Below, one piece after another: positions 7,528 through 14,549 of a DNA stretch of 43,115 nt. A program made the translations under genes and the position numbers. This stretch comes from Klebsiella pneumoniae (lineage in GTDB: Bacteria; Myxococcota_A; UBA796; SXON01): contig CAMBIK010000006.1 in the NCBI GenBank assembly GCA_945867435.1, positions 1-43,115 on the forward strand, in the 5' to 3' direction. The notes under the pieces are model-generated. The model was given only the letters and a program-made list of their open reading frames with translations. It had not been told where the DNA came from and searched no databases. Numbering within the stretch: the stretch's first letter is position 1; every line of letters starts with the position of its first letter.

Positions 7528-9083
7528 TGCGATTCGGAGGCGTGTTTGTGATCCTGGGGTGCTCGGAAGAGGCCCTGGACAGTGGCCCCCCTCCTGTCGA
7601 GGAAGGCGTGCTCGACATGGACTGGACCCTTGAGCCCCCCGAGTTCGAGTTCGGGGAAGTCGCCATCGGCGTGGAAACATCGGCCTCGATCCTGCTTCGA
7701 AACAGCGGCGACTCCGATTTCATGGTCTTCGGGTTTCAATCCGACTCCGAACGGGTCACTGTCGCGGCGGCGCCCGGTACTATGCTGCCGCCCGGGGCCA
7801 CAGCGCCGATCACGGCGACGTGGACTCCGACCGGCGACAGCGACCTCAGGGCCTCCATCGAACTTTTGCTCTCGGGAACAGAAGGGCTCGTTCAGATTCC
7901 CATCCCTGTCGTCGGCACCGCCTTTGGGCCTTCTGCCAGGTTGGTGGTGGACAGCGAGGAGCTCGGGAGCACCGCGCTGGGCTGTACGCTGACCACCGGC
8001 CTCCTGGTGTCCAACGCCGGGAATACTCCGCTCGTCGTGAGCTCCATAGCGTTGGATGGTTCCGTTGGGTTTGCACTGGACATCGGCCGTTGGCCGCTGC
8101 CCTGGACCCTCGCTGCGGGCGAATCCAAGCCTGCTACTGTGAGCTTCACCCCCTACGAGCCCGGCGAGATCCTCGCTTCGCTGTCCGTGGTCTCCGACGA
8201 CCCGCTGCAACCCGACCTCTCCGCGCAGATCAGCGCAACCGGAAGCCCTGGAACCCAAATCGAGGACACTTGGGAGGTGCCTGCCGGCGAAAACGTCACG
8301 GGCATCTTCGCCGTGAACGAGGTGGTGAACACCCAGTTTCGCGACCGTTTTCAGGAAGCCTTGCCCACGTTCTTCGCTACGCTCCTCGATTTCAAGGTGC
8401 CCTTCCGTGTCGCGTTCACGCATTCCGTTGGGGGCGAGATCTATGGAAGCGAGAAGTACATCGACGAATCCTTCAGCGCGGACGACGCTGCCGAAGTTGC
8501 GCTCGCCATGGTGTCGGCCGCTTCCGGAGACAACGACTACCTCCTGAGCACGCTCGAGCTCAGCATCACCGCCAACCGGGCCTGGCTGATGGACGACGAC
8601 GAGAATTGGGCAACCGCGAAGCTGAACCTGGTCGGTATCAACAGCGATCAGGAGCAGAGCTCTGGAAATTATGCCTACTACATCGCCCGTTATGTGACCC
8701 ATAAGTCCGACCCGGCAGATATTGCCGTACACGCCATCGGGGGCGATTCGCCGATGGGCTGTAGCGGTGCCGAGGCCTTCACGCCCTTTTCGGATGCCGC
8801 CGCGGCCACAGGTGGAATCTTCCTCAGCATTTGCGAAGCGGACTGGGTGCCTCACATGGAGGCTCTCGCGTTGGCCTTCCTGGGGGAGGGGCAGGTTTCG
8901 TTTGCGCTCTCGACTCTCCCGGCCGAATGGAGCGTCGCGGTGTTGGTGGATGGTGCTCCGCAAACGTCAGGTTGGACCTACAACGCGGCTTCCAACCGCA
9001 TCAGCTTCGACGAGTCGGCCTACCCTAGCGAGGGCGACCAATTGAGCGTGCAATACAACGAATATGTGGAGTGTCCTGAGTGA
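7518..9083 (+). CDS. Lipoprotein with choice-of-anchor D (HYDIN/ASH-like) Ig domains and a von Willebrand A-like region
   Basis: A predicted surface lipoprotein of about 521 residues. ATG codons at 7518, 7524 and 7527 are all in frame; each gives a leader ending VILGC, and the 7524 ATG overlaps the previous stop. Two immunoglobulin-like choice-of-anchor D repeats follow: PEFEFGEVAIGVETSASI with LLRNSGDSDF, and ELGSTALGCTLTTGLLVSN with ALDGSVGFALD. From about residue 250 (ENVTGIFAVNEVVNTQFRD) onward the protein has a VWA-like alternating fold ending in an acidic beta-sandwich (VAVLVDGAPQTSGWTYNA). A canonical metal-ion-dependent adhesion site is not obvious (AVNEV stands where DxSxS is expected). 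Role is presumably adhesion or cell-surface structure. Confidence 0.8.
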   Translation: MRMMRFGGVFVILGCSEEALDSGPPPVEEGVLDMDWTLEPPEFEFGEVAIGVETSASILLRNSGDSDFMVFGFQSDSERVTVAAAPGTMLPPGATAPITATWTPTGDSDLRASIELLLSGTEGLVQIPIPVVGTAFGPSARLVVDSEELGSTALGCTLTTGLLVSNAGNTPLVVSSIALDGSVGFALDIGRWPLPWTLAAGESKPATVSFTPYEPGEILASLSVVSDDPLQPDLSAQISATGSPGTQIEDTWEVPAGENVTGIFAVNEVVNTQFRDRFQEALPTFFATLLDFKVPFRVAFTHSVGGEIYGSEKYIDESFSADDAAEVALAMVSAASGDNDYLLSTLELSITANRAWLMDDDENWATAKLNLVGINSDQEQSSGNYAYYIARYVTHKSDPADIAVHAIGGDSPMGCSGAEAFTPFSDAAAATGGIFLSICEADWVPHMEALALAFLGEGQVSFALSTLPAEWSVAVLVDGAPQTSGWTYNAASNRISFDESAYPSEGDQLSVQYNEYVECPE

Positions 9084-10195
9084 CTACGATGAGTTCTGTG
9101 ATGCTTTTGGGGCTGATCTCGTGCAGCGCGGCGCCGGACTCCGCTCAAGACAGCGGCGGCGATGCGGACTCCGCTGCCGACACCGGAGACACCGCCGACA
9201 CCGCGCTCGAGACCGGCCAGGACACCGCGGGGCCGGAATGGTGCGAACGCGCCGAGGTTACCTTTCATGGGTTGGATGGGGCGATCCTGGATGTGACCGA
9301 GTCCTTCCTCACCGGCACCTACCTCACCCTCGACGCGCCGGGAACGCTGCATGTTTGCCAGGGAACCTGGTATGCTCGCGTTCTGATCCGGGCGGCGGTT
9401 GTCGTGGAGGGCCACGGGATTGTGCCGGGTGATACTATTTTATCTGGCGGCGAGAGCGGGACCATCCTCGATGTGCTGGGTCCCGCCGGAACGCTGGAGG
9501 TCTCGAACGTGACGCTTGATCGGGGTGCGGGTCTGGACGTGGACCACAACTCTGGCGGTGGCGGGATTTATTGCGAGGGGGAGGGGACCGTGCGGGTTGA
9601 AGATGTGGTGTTTTCCAACAACATTGCCAATGATGGTCCCGGCCTCTATGTGAGGCAATGTGAAACGACCGTGCTGCGGTCCGAGTTTGTGGGCAATGTG
9701 GCGGAAGATGATGGCGGTGCCGCGACCATATGGTATTCGAATGCAAGCTTCGACGAAGTTAACTTTTCGGGGAACAGCGCCCTGGACGGGGGTGCGTTGT
9801 GCGTGTTCTACAGCGCGGCCACGGTGACCAACAGCACCATCGTGGGAAATGAATCGGAGCATTTTGCCGCGGGCGTTTGGGTCTATGAGAGCACCATCGT
9901 GATGTCCGATACGCTGATTGAAGGCAATCACAACCCCGTGAACGACGGGGGGGGCATGACCGTGGCGGGCGAAGGGAGCCTGACCCGTGTTTCGTTCGTG
10001 GTCAACGAATCGCCGCGGGGGGGCGGTCTGTTCGTGTACTACGAGTCGGTGGTCGCGTGCGACAGTTGTTCGTTTGCCGGGAACATCGCCGAGGATGTGT
10101 TCGTGGCCGACTACAGCGAAGCCGGGGGGGTATCGCTGACCGGCTCGGAGGACTGGTCGTTCAGCTGTGCCGGAAATGTGTGCGTGACCGAATAG
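9080..10195 (+). CDS. Lipoprotein with right-handed parallel beta-helix (pectate-lyase-like fold)
   Basis: The predicted lipoprotein begins at GTG 9080 (GTGA overlap with the previous stop; ATG 9089 is an alternative) and has lipobox LLGLISC. An acidic low-complexity tether of Asp/Thr/Gly/Ala spans residues 20-50. The rest, roughly residues 75-370, consists of repeated beta-helix coils: FLTGTYLTLDAPGTL, VVVEGHGIVPGDTIL, SGGGGIYCEGEGTVRVEDV, VFSNNIANDGPGLYV, GNSALDGGALCVFYSA, NSTIVGNESEHFAAGVW, EGNHNPVNDGGGMTV. The recurring Asn-x-Ala-x-Asp-Gly-Gly turn matches polymorphic-outer-membrane-protein and parallel beta-helix repeats. No catalytic site for polysaccharide cleavage is identifiable, so adhesion is as likely as enzymatic activity. 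It closes the three-lipoprotein run. Confidence 0.85.
   Translation: MTTMSSVMLLGLISCSAAPDSAQDSGGDADSAADTGDTADTALETGQDTAGPEWCERAEVTFHGLDGAILDVTESFLTGTYLTLDAPGTLHVCQGTWYARVLIRAAVVVEGHGIVPGDTILSGGESGTILDVLGPAGTLEVSNVTLDRGAGLDVDHNSGGGGIYCEGEGTVRVEDVVFSNNIANDGPGLYVRQCETTVLRSEFVGNVAEDDGGAATIWYSNASFDEVNFSGNSALDGGALCVFYSAATVTNSTIVGNESEHFAAGVWVYESTIVMSDTLIEGNHNPVNDGGGMTVAGEGSLTRVSFVVNESPRGGGLFVYYESVVACDSCSFAGNIAEDVFVADYSEAGGVSLTGSEDWSFSCAGNVCVTE
9137..9229 (+). repeat. Low-complexity acidic Asp-Thr-Gly/Ala tether coding repeat
   Basis: Degenerate GAC-ACC-GC(C/G) type triplet repeats encode about 31 residues of Asp, Ser, Thr, Ala and Gly right after the lipid-anchoring cysteine of the beta-helix lipoprotein. 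Such linkers are common on myxobacterial surface lipoproteins and probably act as flexible spacers. Confidence 0.7.
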
Positions 10196-10202
10196 GTCCC
10201 GC

Positions 10203-11201
10203 CTAAACGCTGCACCAGACTTCCATCGCGAATGCGTCGATTCCCAGCTGGTCGAGCGCCGCGACGCCCTCTCGGATGCGCGGGTCTTCCGCCGCGTACA
10301 GCCCGATGACCGAACCATCGCCGCCAGCGCCGGAGAACTTCGCGCCAAGCGCACCTGCCTGCCGCAGGGCGCGCACGGCCTTCACGAGTCCCGGAGCACG
10401 AAGCTCAGGAAATGCGGGCATCAACTCTTCCTCGTAGACCTCCTGGCACACGTTCATGGACGCGCCCAGCGAAACCAGGTCCCCCGTATAGAGTGCCTGC
10501 CGCGCAGCCCGCGCCTGCTCGTCGAAGGCCGAGAGTGCCCCCCGAACGGCGCCCACCCGCACCACGCCCTCCCAATCGCGCACCGCGACCTCGCCCCGGT
10601 GGTGGCGGCCAAGCGTCGCGAGGATTTGTGCGGTGTCCCGTGGCGCACGAAAGCTGCCGATCGCGAGGGCCAGGTGGGCGGGGAGGGGCTCCGCCGCCAC
10701 ATCATCCCCGGTAAACGTCAGGTACAACGGGATGCCCCATGCGCAGGCCAAAGGGTCCAGGCGGCCACACCCGATGCCGCACACGTCGTGCTCGGCGCGG
10801 TAGGCGAGCTCCGCCACCTCGGCCGTCGTGAGCGTTTCGCCATAGTGGGTGGCGAACACACGGACCAAGGCGACACAGACCGCTGCGGATGATGAAAATC
10901 CGCGCCCCGCGGGAAGGTCGCCCTCGACGTGGAGGGTCCCGCAAACCGGCCGTCCCCACTCGGCGGACAACACCTGGGCCACCGCCGGCACCAGCCGCAG
11001 GGCTCCGGCGTCCTCTCCATCCTGCCACGAGAGCACCTTCCCCTCCAGCACCGCGGTCGCCGACAGGGTGGTGGCTTGGGCGATTTGCACCCGTACATAC
11101 CGATCGATGGGCACCACGATGGCGGATCCTCCCGCCCAGTCGTTGTGCTCCCCGATCAGGCACACCCGCCCGGGGACTGCACTCAGCCGGATCGTGCTCA
11201 C
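10203..11201 (-). CDS. GHMP-family small-molecule kinase (galactokinase/mevalonate-kinase-like)
   Basis: A cytoplasmic 332-residue kinase that phosphorylates a sugar or other small metabolite with ATP. All three GHMP motifs are present: PGRVCLIGEHNDWAGG at 10-25 (the EHNDW form is galactokinase-like), the phosphate loop GDLPAGRGFSSSAAVC at 94-109, and motif 3 GAKFSGAGGDGSVIGL at 286-301. Asp149 in CGRLDPLACAWG is placed as the catalytic base. It is shorter than true galactokinases (about 380 residues) and lacks their N-terminal signature, so the substrate is uncertain. Its ATG overlaps the SprT-like gene's stop (ATGA), and it is the last gene of the three-gene minus-strand operon. Confidence 0.88.
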   Translation of the reverse strand: MSTIRLSAVPGRVCLIGEHNDWAGGSAIVVPIDRYVRVQIAQATTLSATAVLEGKVLSWQDGEDAGALRLVPAVAQVLSAEWGRPVCGTLHVEGDLPAGRGFSSSAAVCVALVRVFATHYGETLTTAEVAELAYRAEHDVCGIGCGRLDPLACAWGIPLYLTFTGDDVAAEPLPAHLALAIGSFRAPRDTAQILATLGRHHRGEVAVRDWEGVVRVGAVRGALSAFDEQARAARQALYTGDLVSLGASMNVCQEVYEEELMPAFPELRAPGLVKAVRALRQAGALGAKFSGAGGDGSVIGLYAAEDPRIREGVAALDQLGIDAFAMEVWCSV

Positions 11202-12259
11202 GCGGGCTCGCTCATGCCGATGCGCTTGCCGCTGCCCCCAGTCGTTGCCGCCACCGGGCGGTGCAGCACCAGGTCCCTCCCTTGCGCGACACCTGCCGAA
11301 AAGGCAGAATCTCCGCTACGGATGGTGTATTTGATCGTGCGTAGCCGGCCGTGCCGTTCCCCAAGAAAGCGCTTCACGCCAGGATCGCCCACCCACACCA
11401 GTCCCTCCTCGCGACTCTTGGCTGCACCGGCCGCTAGGCGCTCCGTAAAGCCGCGAACGACCCCGCTTACATACCGCGCATGGTCGCCGGCACCCGAGAG
11501 GCCGAGGGTGACCCGTTCCTTTCGGTACAGCCGCTCGCTCGTTTCGACCAGCCAGTCGTGTACCCACGCGGCCATGTCCACGTTGCCGGCTGTCCCCAAG
11601 ATCTCAAGTTGGGTCTTCCACCCATCGCTCGCGACGTCGTACACCTGTACCCAGAGCGTTTCGACGAAGAAATGTTCGCCGAGCAGGCTGGCCAGCTGCC
11701 TCCACCACGGGGCCACTCGCTTGGTGGGCTTGCCCAGGTGCCGCCAGGTGTACGCGCTCGGCTGCAGGTCCAGGTTGTGGACCAGGAGAAGGCGGCGCGC
11801 CTCGGCCATCGCGGCAGCGGCCTCATGCCGATTATCGCTTCCGGCAAGGGCAAGGAGCCTTTCCACCCGGCGATGAATGCGCAGGTCGCCATCGGAAGGC
11901 GCGGGCAGGCCGGCCGCCGACGCATCGATGCCGAAGCGGGCGCACACCGACCTAAACGCCGGGCCGTGCGCGGCTTCGTCGATCGCGCCGAGCACCTCAT
12001 GGGCGAACTGGTGTGCCACTTCGTGGCGAAGTACCTCCACGACCACGCCCCAGGGCTGCTTGTGGACGAGCGCGCGCGACAGGGCGATGGTGCGGGTGGA
12101 AAGCGTCCAGCGCCCGAGGTGTTCCACGCTGTCGACAAGCTCGAAGGTCGGCGGGCGCAGCGCATCCTTCAGGTGGTCACGATTGACCCGGCGCCATTCC
12201 CCGGCGATGGCGCGCAGGTAGCGTGCCTCCAGGTGAAAGGGCCAGTTGGTTGCGGACAA
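11198..12259 (-). CDS. SprT-like zinc metallopeptidase domain fused to DUF2786
   Basis: A 353-residue soluble protein. Residues 1-110 form an SprT-like zincin with HEVAH at 79-83 (LRHEVAHQFAHEVLG) and a probable third zinc ligand at His98 (AAHGPAF). The Glu of HExxH is present, so peptidase activity is plausible. Residues about 126-166 match DUF2786 (RIHRRVERLLALAGS, AMAEARRLLLVHNLD). The C-terminal 180 residues are mixed alpha/beta without a recognised motif. The start is TTG 12259; no ATG or GTG lies nearby in frame, and the upstream gene stops 2 bp earlier. DUF2786 proteins of this architecture occur widely without a proven function. Substrate and pathway cannot be inferred. Confidence 0.85.
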   Translation of the reverse strand: MSATNWPFHLEARYLRAIAGEWRRVNRDHLKDALRPPTFELVDSVEHLGRWTLSTRTIALSRALVHKQPWGVVVEVLRHEVAHQFAHEVLGAIDEAAHGPAFRSVCARFGIDASAAGLPAPSDGDLRIHRRVERLLALAGSDNRHEAAAAMAEARRLLLVHNLDLQPSAYTWRHLGKPTKRVAPWWRQLASLLGEHFFVETLWVQVYDVASDGWKTQLEILGTAGNVDMAAWVHDWLVETSERLYRKERVTLGLSGAGDHARYVSGVVRGFTERLAAGAAKSREEGLVWVGDPGVKRFLGERHGRLRTIKYTIRSGDSAFSAGVAQGRDLVLHRPVAATTGGSGKRIGMSEPA

Positions 12260-12261
12260 TG

Positions 12262-13593
12262 CTACGCTACGATCATCTGCCGCAGGGCGCGAATCGTGCG
12301 GGTATCGCCGGTCAGCTCAGCGGCCTGCGCGGCGAAGTAGCGGATCTGGGCGTCGGTAAGCGGCTTGTCGAGCGCGAGCAGGTCGTAGCCGACCCCGAGC
12401 TCTTCGAAGTCCTGATGGACGGTCGAGAGGTTGCTGGCGCCCGCTTCGAAGATCGCGTCCTGGATCGCCTTGCGTGACCCGCGAACGGTGCTGTGCGTCA
12501 CCGCCAGGAGCGCGTTTCCAGGCGCAAGATCCGACAATCCCAGGGTAAGCCGCGGACGCCACACGCAGTCGCGAATCGCGCCTGTGCGGCTGAACGCTCG
12601 CACCGTTTGCGCCACGCGCCGAGCGATGCGGGGTTGTGCATCCACGGTGGCCGCGCCCAAGTGAGGGGTGGTCGCGACCCGTGGCTCGGCGGCGTAGGGG
12701 TTCGACCATCGCGCGGAGCCGCGGGGTTCTTCCGGGTAGACATCGACCGCCGCACGCCGCACGGCCCCGGAGGCGACCGCCGCGAGCAGGTCGGCCGGAT
12801 CGAACAGGAAGCCGCGGGCAAGATTGAGGAACAGCCTCGGGGATTCCCCGGGTCGGTCGGCGGCGAGCAGGGCGAAGGTCTCGCGGTTCAACAGGGCGCG
12901 ATTGGACTGCCCACGGGCATCTTCGGCGCTCACATGGACCGTTACACAGTCGCTTTTGCGAAAGAGCGCTTCGATCGAGGGCGCCGATTCCCACCCCATC
13001 TCGATGCCCACTTCCCGCGCCACTTCCCGCGTGTCGTGGAACACCACATGCATACCCAGGGACTCTGCCGCCCTGGCTGTGGCCCGACCGATGTTGCCCA
13101 AACCGAGCACGCCTAAGACCCGGCCCTGGATCTCAAAACGTTCTTCCTGCGACTTGTCGAATCCGCCTGCGCGCGTGTGGTCGTAGGTCTCGTAGAGCCT
13201 TCGCGAAAGAGCGATGAGGTGGGCGATGGCGAGCTCTACGACGCTTCGGCCGTTGCTCACCGGGTCGTTGAACACCAAAACGCCGTGGTCGGCGCAGGCG
13301 CGCTTGTCCACGCTGTCATCCCCGATGCAGCAAAGCTGCACGACCATCAGCGCGGGTGCGGCCTCGATGACCGCGCGCGTGATCGGGACGCGGCTGCGTT
13401 TGAACACGATGTCATGCCCGCCTTCCTGCAGCCAGCGCGCCAGGGTGGCCTCATCGGGAACCTCCTGCCTACGGTCGACTTCGATGCCCTGGGCGACAAG
13501 GAGGGGGTCGAGCGCAAGGTCGGGGGACTCGACGATGAGCGCTTTTTTGAGGGGTCCGGAGTGAAAACGAGTCATGAAAGCGGCGGCTATCAT
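12262..13593 (-). CDS. D-isomer 2-hydroxyacid dehydrogenase with ACT-like C-terminus (phosphoglycerate-dehydrogenase-like)
   Basis: An NAD-dependent dehydrogenase related to SerA, which oxidises 3-phosphoglycerate in serine synthesis. The Rossmann loop is GVLGLGNIGRAT (GxGxxG at 164-169), and the catalytic triad is Arg260 (LNLARG), Glu288 (VYPEEP) and His311 (TTPHLGAATVDAQ). Residues 365-440 have an ACT-like beta-alpha pattern (LLAVTHSTVRGSRKAIQDA, VGYDLLALDKPLTD), as in allosteric SerA. The N-terminal half of the substrate domain has an uncommon CCIGDDSVD in place of the usual GxGxDNID. The ATG at 13593 is used; ATG at 13575 (MTRFHSGPLKKALIVE) is equally possible and fits SerA N-termini slightly better. 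It is the first gene of the operon with the SprT-like protein and the GHMP kinase. Confidence 0.85.
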   Translation of the reverse strand: MIAAAFMTRFHSGPLKKALIVESPDLALDPLLVAQGIEVDRRQEVPDEATLARWLQEGGHDIVFKRSRVPITRAVIEAAPALMVVQLCCIGDDSVDKRACADHGVLVFNDPVSNGRSVVELAIAHLIALSRRLYETYDHTRAGGFDKSQEERFEIQGRVLGVLGLGNIGRATARAAESLGMHVVFHDTREVAREVGIEMGWESAPSIEALFRKSDCVTVHVSAEDARGQSNRALLNRETFALLAADRPGESPRLFLNLARGFLFDPADLLAAVASGAVRRAAVDVYPEEPRGSARWSNPYAAEPRVATTPHLGAATVDAQPRIARRVAQTVRAFSRTGAIRDCVWRPRLTLGLSDLAPGNALLAVTHSTVRGSRKAIQDAIFEAGASNLSTVHQDFEELGVGYDLLALDKPLTDAQIRYFAAQAAELTGDTRTIRALRQMIVA

Positions 13594-13835
13594 GTGGAGG
13601 GGGAAGGGGCTTGCGGCCCCTTCCCCTACCGCACCCTAGCCTCCGGCCTCCAAGCTTCGCTTTCCGGCCTGCGGGGTGCTTCTCTTCCCATTCCGCCCAG
13701 CCGCAGAGCGGAGCACGGCAGTCGGCCCCATTCACGGCCATTGGCCACTCCGCACCACGCACCTTTCGTGTGCACACGTCTTGTGCTACCGCCCTGCCAC
13801 CTTGTACTGTCTCATCCCCGTGAGGTCCTCCGGCG

Positions 13836-14498
13836 ATGCGCAGCGCTGATATCGGATTCGTGGTGGTGCTCTCGCTCGCGGCGGGGACCACCGCGCTGGG
13901 TCTGGCGATTTTCCCTCCCGGCCACGCCGCGGGTCTGTACCCTGCGATCACGGCTTGGGCGCCTGCTTCTTTGGTGGTCTTGGGGATGCTCGGGCTGTTT
14001 GGGACAGCGATGGTCAGCTTGATCGGGAGCCTTTCACGGCCGCTGCCCGCGGGCGTACTGGTGTTCGAGAGCGATGGAGGCCTGCCGATGTTGCTGCTGG
14101 CGGTGCTGCCCCTGGCGGGCTCCACCATGTCACTGGCAGGAGCCGCCGACCAGATCGGGCGCTACGGCTTGCGGGGCGTGGTGTGGGCGGTGGTGTGCGC
14201 GGGGTTGGCGGTAGCGCTGGGCGTGGTCGGGGGCCTACTGGCGTGGACCGGCGAAGAAGTGCGGGTTCTACCTGGCCAGATCGCTGTCTTTTCCGGCCGA
14301 GGGCTGACGTCGGTGCGCCTTTGGAGCGGCGCCGACATGCGCTTTGAGTGCAGCGAGGTGCGTGTCTATCCAAGGATAAGCTGGAAAGTAGAGGTGCTCA
14401 CGGGCAGCGGAGCGCGGCAGGTGGTTGGGCGTGCACGAAACGAGGCCGGTGCTATCGCCGCCCGGGATGCGGTCCTTTCGGCGCTTCGCGGCTCCTGA
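13836..14498 (+). CDS. Integral membrane protein of unknown function, 220 aa
   Basis: I do not recognise the family. About four hydrophobic segments are visible: residues 7-28 (GFVVVLSLAAGTTALGLAIF), 40-65 (AWAPASLVVLGMLGLFGTAM), 83-103 (LPMLLLAVLPLAGSTMSLAG) and 113-138 (GVVWAVVCAGLAVALGVVGG). A soluble C-terminal domain of about 80 residues follows (EEVRVLPGQIAVFSGRGL, ECSEVRVYPRISWKVEVL) that looks like a PH-like or beta-barrel fold on the cytoplasmic side. The ATG at 13836 lies 242 bp from the divergent SerA-like start; a weak sigma70-like pair (TTGTGC 13781-13786, TACTGT 13805-13810, 18 bp apart) sits just upstream but is not convincing. It converges on the kinase gene. Confidence 0.8.
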   Translation: MRSADIGFVVVLSLAAGTTALGLAIFPPGHAAGLYPAITAWAPASLVVLGMLGLFGTAMVSLIGSLSRPLPAGVLVFESDGGLPMLLLAVLPLAGSTMSLAGAADQIGRYGLRGVVWAVVCAGLAVALGVVGGLLAWTGEEVRVLPGQIAVFSGRGLTSVRLWSGADMRFECSEVRVYPRISWKVEVLTGSGARQVVGRARNEAGAIAARDAVLSALRGS

Positions 14499-14549
14499 CT
14501 GCCGCAACAGCATCACCAAGACGCACGGGTTGTGCATCCCGGGTTTTAC

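Noticed and set aside
13781-13810. Sigma70-like promoter upstream of the membrane protein at 13836
   Set aside because: TTGTGC and TACTGT are poor matches with an 18 bp spacer; a match this weak is expected by chance.
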